Shown here: one piece after another, positions 58,916 through 64,000 of the stretch | How the letters are laid out: each line of letters opens with the position of its first letter | Position numbering within the stretch: the first letter of the stretch is position 1 | Source: Mesorhizobium sp. SOD10 | GTDB lineage: Bacteria > Pseudomonadota > Alphaproteobacteria > Rhizobiales > Rhizobiaceae | DNA length: 64,000 nt | Assembly: GCA_000824805.1 (NCBI GenBank) | Contig: CCNA01000034.1 | Coordinates: 868,001 to 932,000 of the forward strand | Reading direction: 5' to 3' | Translations under genes and position numbers: made by a program | Notes under the pieces: generated by a model | What the model was told of the DNA's origin: nothing | Seen by the model: only the letters and a program-made list of their open reading frames with translations | Databases searched by the model: none

Positions 58916-61900
58916 TTAGCGAGAATCGGTTTCGCCGACTGAGTAGTCTTCGTGCAAAGCCACGGCAGCGGTCAGTCGCTCGATTGCATGCGCGAGCGTT
59001 CCGTCGATCTGCCCAACCTCGTCCTCAAAATCGTCAGGACCTAGCTGCAAATCTGCGAGCGGCTTGAGAGCCTTCGGTCTGAACCAGAACATCGAACCTG
59101 CAGGAAAGACAGTATCGTAACGACCGACTTGGGCGTGCATTCCGAGTCTGGGCAACAGCCGGTCCAACCAACTGCGATTGAGGATGTTCCGATCCAGTTC
59201 ACCCAAATCGAGAAGCGTTCCGGCCGGCGCCAATAGCCCCAATTTACGGTCCTTTTCGAAACGACGGACAATTTGCTTCACGTGTTCTCGCGATCCCAAA
59301 AGGCTGCTCAACGCGCTGCCCCTAAGGGCATTGCCATCACGCCGATGTGGCGACTTCTTGCTATGGACCTTGCAGGCCAACTCGTAGCCTTCGCTTAGAA
59401 GAAGTGGCAAGAGTTGGAGAAACGACTGCATATCGCGGCCGCGGTTGCGGAAAAACGAAAGACGCGCATTAGGGAAAGCGCTGAGAACGCGCTCAGCAGC
59501 GGTGCCCGGAGCGTCGCGCCGCAGCGTGACGAAAACGTCGGCGCCACTAGCATTCGAGAGGTTTTCGCGCATGTCCTCAAACAGATCGTCATAGTGCAAG
59601 TGCAAAACAATCGCCGACTTCGATCGCTTCCGAAACGCCTTCTGAGACTGTTCAACCAGTTCAACTAAGCGGGGGTCCGGTGCAATGAAGTCTCGGATCA
59701 CGTTGGCTGTGGCATGCAGATAGCCGTACCCGAATTTTCGATCGGGCTCCAAATGCGCACCTTCCGCCCACTCATTCCACGCATTGACAAACACCACCCG
59801 TGGCTGCGTGAGATCGTTCGCCAAGTTGTCTATCGTGATGTCGCATGCAGTCCTGAGCCACTTGGCATACGAAGCGGGATTAGCGCCGTAGAAACTGTGC
59901 CCGCTGCCCGGCTTGCGCGCCTCGTTGTCCCAACTGGGGCTTACGGTCTTAATAAGCTGATACGGCGGGCGCTTCTTTTGACCGTAGGAAGCCGCAAGCT
60001 CTTCATAGTCGTAGATCTGACCACGAAAATCCGGGTTCACGATTTTCAGCTGACCGTTCAGGCCCGATGCCATTCCCATGTGGGGTGGAAATTCAATGGC
60101 CGCGTCAAAGCCGAGCGGGCGTGGGTCCAATATTCCAAAAGTTTGCGCGGCGACGAGATAGAGGTCGCCGACGCCTGCGGCTTTGGCACGTTCGCGCCAA
60201 CGGGCCGCCGTTGCGGCCGAATCAGGAAGCAAGCTGGCGCGATAGACAATGAGGACTGCGCGACCCTCATGCCGCAAGTACCGCCGGTCCTGCAATGCGG
60301 GAAGGATGTCGTGTAGAAAAGCGACGTCATCGCTTGGCGAGTGCTGCTGCGCCATCAGCACGTCTTGCTCTTGACCGTCCCATCGCCTTGTCCAGTTTTC
60401 GTTGGCCCAACATAAGCAGAACTCGACGTCGATATCTGTGTTCTCAAGGAATTGCCGGACTGGCTTCTCAAGCAGCCTTTTGCCACCGAACCAATAGTGG
60501 TGGAAACAGAATCCCGCTACGCCATAGGACTTGGCCAGGGCCGCCTGCTGCCGCATGACATCGACCACCCGCAGGTCATAGAACCCCAATTCCCCGGGCA
60601 TGTGTGGTTGATAATGACCAATATATTGAGGGACTGCCTTGGTGACATTGGTCCATTCGGTGAATCCCTTCCCCCACCATTCGTCATTCTCGGCTATGGG
60701 GTGGAATTGCGGCAGGTAGAAAGCCATTACCTTCAATGGCGAACGCGCGAAGTCGATGACCTCTTCCGAGCGCGGCACATAATCCAGGTCCGTGCCCGCA
60801 GGACGCTTCGCGATTGCGAGAACTTGACGAATATATTCGGCCTCAACACTAGGGCTGCTGCCGAGAGCTAACGGAGCGGCACCAATAGTTGCGCTGCTGC
60901 TCGCCACGCTACCGGCCGCCTCTTCTCGAGACAAACTCCCAGCCTTCCGCACTACGTCGTATCGTAAAAGGCGCATTTTGACAGAATGCTTCATGTAGAC
61001 TGGAATCGGCAGGCGACGCGCGGCCCGTCTCCCGAACCCGAATAGCACGCGAGCGGAACCAACCGGATTAATCAGTAGATACTTTATTGCGCGAATAGGG
61101 CGGGTAATACGCCAACTTGTACTACTGCGCATTTCCTTGATCGCATTTGTGTAGCTCACGACCTCGGATTGGCTGCGGGCGAGTGCTATTTCCAGTTGCT
61201 GGCGTTCATTTTGAACAACGGAGGGTGCGCCGTTATTGACTACCGTTGTTTCCAGCGTGCGGCGTATGCTGGCTAGCTCATCTCGCATTTCGGCCAATTG
61301 CTCAGCTTTCGCCTGAGCACTCACTGCTTGCTCGTGCTCCAGCATCTCAACCAGACGCTTTTCCTTCTTTCGCTGCTCGCTTGCAGCGGCCCGTGCTTTT
61401 TTCAGTTGGTCTTGCAACTTATTTTCGCGCGACTGAAACTCAATTCTCTGCCGCTCCAGTTGGTCTTGTAACCTGTTTTCGCGCGACCGAAATTCGATCC
61501 ACTGTTCTTCCAGCGCCCGCTTGGAAGCTTCAATCTCGGCCGCGCTTTCCGCAGTGATACTCTGTATACGGCTATCGGCAGCTGCCAGAGCGGCATTGAG
61601 TGCATGAAGGTCGGGATAGACCGCATCACCGAACGTCGTGGAAACCGCATCGAATGCGCGTCTCACACGATCTAATGTCCTGCATGACTGCGGATTGTAT
61701 GGGTCACCCTCCAGCGTTTGAAGAGCGGCATAACTGTCTTTTATCCAGCCTGCGACCGTCGTACTAGCATCAAGTTCATCGTGACTCGCGCGATGATGCT
61801 GATTGGCGGATGAAATGAAGGCATTGACATCCGATTCTGCCTCCTCAATGGGCCTCGGCCACTCCAGCGAAAGCGTGTCTGCGATCCTCTGCAGACAAGG

Positions 61901-62572
61901 GCGCCAGTTCTTGACGATGGCTTCATATGAAACCAAGGCCCTGCGCTTGCCGCGGCTGGCTTGCTCGGCATCCAACACGTGACGCAGCCACACTAGTGTC
62001 CCAAATCCCTGACTTGAGCCACCACGCCTTTCGAGCGATGCAGCAACTGCCAATGGATTCCGAGACACGAGCACATAGCGGACATCGATTCCCAGAGACT
62101 GCAGGATATCGGCGTACATTTCAGCGAAGCGTGCAATACGCGGTTCTTTAACGACGAATAGAGGTGCGGCGCCGTACTCTTGGCCAATGATGCGAGCGAT
62201 TTCGCTTCGATAAAACTCTCGGCGCTCCTCCGACAGTTTTGTCACATCGTAGGGCCGCCAGTCATCCCAACTGCTGCCAGCTTCAGCGAGCATTTTCTCG
62301 TTAAGAGTATTGAGGCTAGTCGGCTCCCAATAGCCGTTGGGATTGTTCTCGTCCGCGGCAATGACTTGTTCGGGAAGTGCCGCACCCAAGAGATTGAGGA
62401 CCCGGGTGAGCGCGCTTGTGCCCGAGCGATGCATGCCCAGCACCATGATGCAGGTGCGCTTCGCTGGCTTGGTCTTCGCCGACTTGGACTTAGCGCGCGT
62501 CTTAAGTGCCGCCTGATCGGCCGGCTGCGCGCTCGCATCGCGCAGTTGCTCCGGTGATGGATTTTCGTTCAT
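58916..62572 (-). CDS. Sulfotransferase-coiled coil-WbsX-RgpF fusion protein
   Basis: A 1218-residue multidomain protein from ATG 62572, which overlaps the rfbD stop (ATGA); the longer open frame upstream is antisense of rfbD. Residues about 40-260: sulfotransferase fold, with the PAPS 5'-phosphosulfate loop GMHRSGTSALTRVL and the 3'-phosphate region SRNPLAVAASL. Residues about 325-475: charged coiled coil with a two-copy 18-residue repeat. Residues about 480-525: STSWRITRPIRAIKYLL, the short motif seen in many sugar-polymer enzymes. Residues about 610-965: WbsX/GH99-like glycosyltransferase domain (MAFYLPQFHPIAENDEWWGKGFTEW, VNAWNEWAEGAHLEPD). Residues about 985-1210: RgpF/rhamnan-synthesis-type domain (AIVLHLHYDDLFEDM, KVHSKKSP). 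No signal peptide. It probably builds and sulfates the O-chain before export. The order of domains is visible; the substrate and activity are inferred. Confidence 0.82.
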   Translation of the reverse strand: MNENPSPEQLRDASAQPADQAALKTRAKSKSAKTKPAKRTCIMVLGMHRSGTSALTRVLNLLGAALPEQVIAADENNPNGYWEPTSLNTLNEKMLAEAGSSWDDWRPYDVTKLSEERREFYRSEIARIIGQEYGAAPLFVVKEPRIARFAEMYADILQSLGIDVRYVLVSRNPLAVAASLERRGGSSQGFGTLVWLRHVLDAEQASRGKRRALVSYEAIVKNWRPCLQRIADTLSLEWPRPIEEAESDVNAFISSANQHHRASHDELDASTTVAGWIKDSYAALQTLEGDPYNPQSCRTLDRVRRAFDAVSTTFGDAVYPDLHALNAALAAADSRIQSITAESAAEIEASKRALEEQWIEFRSRENRLQDQLERQRIEFQSRENKLQDQLKKARAAASEQRKKEKRLVEMLEHEQAVSAQAKAEQLAEMRDELASIRRTLETTVVNNGAPSVVQNERQQLEIALARSQSEVVSYTNAIKEMRSSTSWRITRPIRAIKYLLINPVGSARVLFGFGRRAARRLPIPVYMKHSVKMRLLRYDVVRKAGSLSREEAAGSVASSSATIGAAPLALGSSPSVEAEYIRQVLAIAKRPAGTDLDYVPRSEEVIDFARSPLKVMAFYLPQFHPIAENDEWWGKGFTEWTNVTKAVPQYIGHYQPHMPGELGFYDLRVVDVMRQQAALAKSYGVAGFCFHHYWFGGKRLLEKPVRQFLENTDIDVEFCLCWANENWTRRWDGQEQDVLMAQQHSPSDDVAFLHDILPALQDRRYLRHEGRAVLIVYRASLLPDSAATAARWRERAKAAGVGDLYLVAAQTFGILDPRPLGFDAAIEFPPHMGMASGLNGQLKIVNPDFRGQIYDYEELAASYGQKKRPPYQLIKTVSPSWDNEARKPGSGHSFYGANPASYAKWLRTACDITIDNLANDLTQPRVVFVNAWNEWAEGAHLEPDRKFGYGYLHATANVIRDFIAPDPRLVELVEQSQKAFRKRSKSAIVLHLHYDDLFEDMRENLSNASGADVFVTLRRDAPGTAAERVLSAFPNARLSFFRNRGRDMQSFLQLLPLLLSEGYELACKVHSKKSPHRRDGNALRGSALSSLLGSREHVKQIVRRFEKDRKLGLLAPAGTLLDLGELDRNILNRSWLDRLLPRLGMHAQVGRYDTVFPAGSMFWFRPKALKPLADLQLGPDDFEDEVGQIDGTLAHAIERLTAAVALHEDYSVGETDSR

Positions 62573-63477
62573 GCACTCAATGCCTGTTTCGTCTCGCTGC
62601 CCCCCAGCCGCCGAACCACCTTCTCCGCCGCCTTCCGCCAATGCGGCGCCTGCCACCCGAACACACCCGCAAACTTCGCGCTCGACAGCCGCGAATTTTG
62701 CGGCCGCCTGGCCTTGGTCGGATAGTCGCTCGTCGCGATGTCGCGCACCTTCGCGTGCGGGCCACCAAACGCCCGGCTCGTGTCGAGGATGTGACGGGCA
62801 AAGCCGCTCCAGTTGGTCTCGCCCTCGCCCGCCAGATGGTAGACGCCGAAGGCGGCGAAATTCCGGTCGTCGACCAGCTTCGGCGCCGCATGCAGGATCG
62901 CGTCGGCGATATCGAGCGCCGATGTCGGATTGCCCCACTGGTCGGCGACGACCGCGATCTCGTCGCGGTCGCCGGCCAGCCGCAGCATCGTCTTGACGAA
63001 ATTCTTGCCGAAGGGGCTGTAGACCCAGGCCGTGCGCAGGATGAGGTGGCGCGGGTTGGCCGTGGCGACCGCCTCTTCGCCGGCGAGCTTGGAGGCGCCG
63101 TAGACGCCGAGCGGCGCGGTCCGGTCGGTCTCGACATAGGGGCCGTCCTTGGTGCCGTCGAAGACATAGTCGGTCGACAGATGGATGACGGGAACGCCGA
63201 GCCTTGCCGCGGCGTCCGCCACCTTACCGGCGCCGGTTGCGTTCACCGCGAAGGCCAGATCCTTCTCGTCCTCGGCCTGGTCGACGGCGGTGTAGGCGGC
63301 GGCGGAAACGACGATGTCTGGCCTTGCCGCTTCAAGTGCCGCGAGCACCGTGTCGGGCCGCGCAAGGTCGAGTGCCGGCCGGCCGACGGCGACGACTTCG
63401 ACATCGTCGCGGCCCCGCGCCGCCTCTACCAGGCTTGCGGCAACCTGGCCTTCGCGTCCGGTGACGGCAAACCTCAC
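62569..63477 (-). CDS. rfbD: dTDP-4-dehydrorhamnose reductase
   Basis: Last step of dTDP-L-rhamnose synthesis. 302 residues from GTG 63477, chosen because it overlaps the rfbB stop as GTGA; the frame extends upstream. MRFAVTGREGQVAASL gives the NAD(P) motif, STDYVFDG and YGASKLAGE (YxxxK) are standard, and RTAWVYSPFGKNFVKTMLRL is the RmlD signature. It overlaps the fusion gene by ATGA, which places the fusion in the same operon as rhamnose synthesis. Confidence 0.94.
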   Translation of the reverse strand: MRFAVTGREGQVAASLVEAARGRDDVEVVAVGRPALDLARPDTVLAALEAARPDIVVSAAAYTAVDQAEDEKDLAFAVNATGAGKVADAAARLGVPVIHLSTDYVFDGTKDGPYVETDRTAPLGVYGASKLAGEEAVATANPRHLILRTAWVYSPFGKNFVKTMLRLAGDRDEIAVVADQWGNPTSALDIADAILHAAPKLVDDRNFAAFGVYHLAGEGETNWSGFARHILDTSRAFGGPHAKVRDIATSDYPTKARRPQNSRLSSAKFAGVFGWQAPHWRKAAEKVVRRLGGSETKQALSA

Positions 63478-64000
63478 GTGGCCACCGTCCTGCTCTCGGC
63501 CGGGCTGCTTTCGATTTTCGCGTTTTCGATCGGGCGCTTCTCCGCCGCGGCCCGGCCCAGCCGCTCGCCGGCGTAGCGCTGCTCGCGGATCGGCCCCCAC
63601 CACCATTTGTTCTCGAGGTACCAGTCGACGGTCCTTGCCAGGCCGCTGTCGAAATTCTCCTTGGGCGTCCAGCCGAGCTCGCGCGCGATCTTGGAGGCGT
63701 CGATCGCATAGCGGCGGTCATGGCCGGGGCGATCGGTGACGAAGGCGATCAGCTCGCGATAGCGCTTGCCGCCGGCGCGCGGCCGCCGCAGGTCGAGAAG
63801 ATCACAGATCGCCTCGACGACGCCGAGATTGGTGCGCTCGGAATTACCGCCGACATTGTAGCTCTCGCCCGGCCGCCCCCTGGTGGCCACCAGTTCAAGG
63901 GCCCGCGCGTGGTCCTCGACGAACAGCCAGTCGCGCACATTGGCGCCGGCGCCATAGACGGGCAGCGGCTTCTCGTCGAGCGCGTTGAGGATGACCAGCG
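63474..64000 (-). CDS. rfbB: dTDP-glucose 4,6-dehydratase, C-terminal part
   Basis: The reading frame continues past the window edge, so only about 175 C-terminal residues are present. The conserved end ALDEKPLPVYGAGANVRDWLFVEDHARAL, SYNVGGNSERTN and the FVTDRPGHDRRYAIDASKIARELGW block identify RfbB/RmlB, which makes dTDP-4-keto-6-deoxyglucose. The tail after WYLENKWWWGPIREQRY is longer than usual by about 30 polar residues. The stop overlaps the start of rfbD (GTGA). rfbA and rfbC are not in the window and may lie beyond the edge. Confidence 0.92.
   Translation of the reverse strand, partial: LVILNALDEKPLPVYGAGANVRDWLFVEDHARALELVATRGRPGESYNVGGNSERTNLGVVEAICDLLDLRRPRAGGKRYRELIAFVTDRPGHDRRYAIDASKIARELGWTPKENFDSGLARTVDWYLENKWWWGPIREQRYAGERLGRAAAEKRPIENAKIESSPAESRTVAT

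Noticed and set aside
62573..62938. Upstream extension of the sulfotransferase fusion by about 120 residues
   Set aside because: This stretch is antisense-frame reading within rfbD; the ATG at 62572 overlaps the rfbD stop by ATGA and begins a plausible protein.

Overview
The window is GC-rich, gene-dense DNA from an alphaproteobacterium of the order Hyphomicrobiales (Rhizobiales). It is most like Mesorhizobium or a close relative. This rests on the choline-sulfate (betICBA-type) operon with a PLP dehydratase inside it, the frc fructose importer beside a complete glg operon, the fused CysNC, a TAT-exported beta-helix protein of a rhizobial type, a rhizobial class L-asparaginase, and several rhizobial intergenic palindromes. 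The genus is inferred; no rRNA or phylogenetic marker is present.

Layout. 0-6.6 kb: methylmalonyl-CoA mutase, a frameshifted MazE/AbrB-like gene, a GreA/GreB-family factor, a TAT-exported beta-helix protein, an asparaginase and a thiolase-like gene. 6.7-13.1 kb: the osmoprotectant operon betI-betC-(PLP dehydratase)-betA-betB, with a palindromic candidate BetI operator upstream. 13.1-16.1 kb: a ManC-type nucleotidyltransferase fused to an AGE-type isomerase, a tRNA-Pro(CGG) and a small lipoprotein. 16.1-21.6 kb: a peptide/oligosaccharide ABC importer (oppA-oppB-oppC-oppDF). 21.8-24.0 kb: a TadE/TadG-like pair. 24.1-37.3 kb: a glycogen operon read on the minus strand, glgP-glgB-glgC-glgA-pgm-glgX-alpha-glucosidase. 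37.4-43.2 kb: frcB-frcC-frcA and, divergently, a ROK regulator, a RbsD/FucU mutarotase and a PfkB sugar kinase. 43.4-48.3 kb: a DegT-family aminotransferase and the PAPS supply genes cysD, cysNC and cysQ. 48.7-64 kb: a surface polysaccharide region with an O-antigen ligase, a WreQ/WbpV-like reductase, a small phosphoglycosyl transferase, a family 2 glycosyltransferase, a WbpM/CapD-type dehydratase, an orphan Wzt-C domain protein, wzt, wzm, a methyltransferase, a 1218-residue sulfotransferase/coiled-coil/WbsX/RgpF fusion, rfbD and a partial rfbB.

How the parts fit. The polysaccharide region looks like an ABC-transporter-dependent O-antigen locus. The WbpM-like, WreQ-like and phosphoglycosyl transferase genes could make the initiating QuiNAc-type sugar and load it on the lipid carrier. 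rfbB and rfbD make dTDP-rhamnose. The fusion protein may extend the chain and, with its sulfotransferase domain, sulfate it. Wzm/Wzt export it and WaaL transfers it to the lipid A core. The neighbouring cysDNC and cysQ genes make PAPS and remove PAP, which a sulfotransferase would need. About 54.8-62.5 kb is visibly richer in A/T than the rest, as expected of an exchanged O-antigen island.

The least ordinary items are the sulfotransferase/coiled-coil/double glycosyltransferase fusion, the stand-alone Wzt carbohydrate-binding domain opposite a Wzt with the same domain, the ManC-AGE fusion, and a family of palindromic elements three copies of which sit in gaps, two of them starting at a stop codon.
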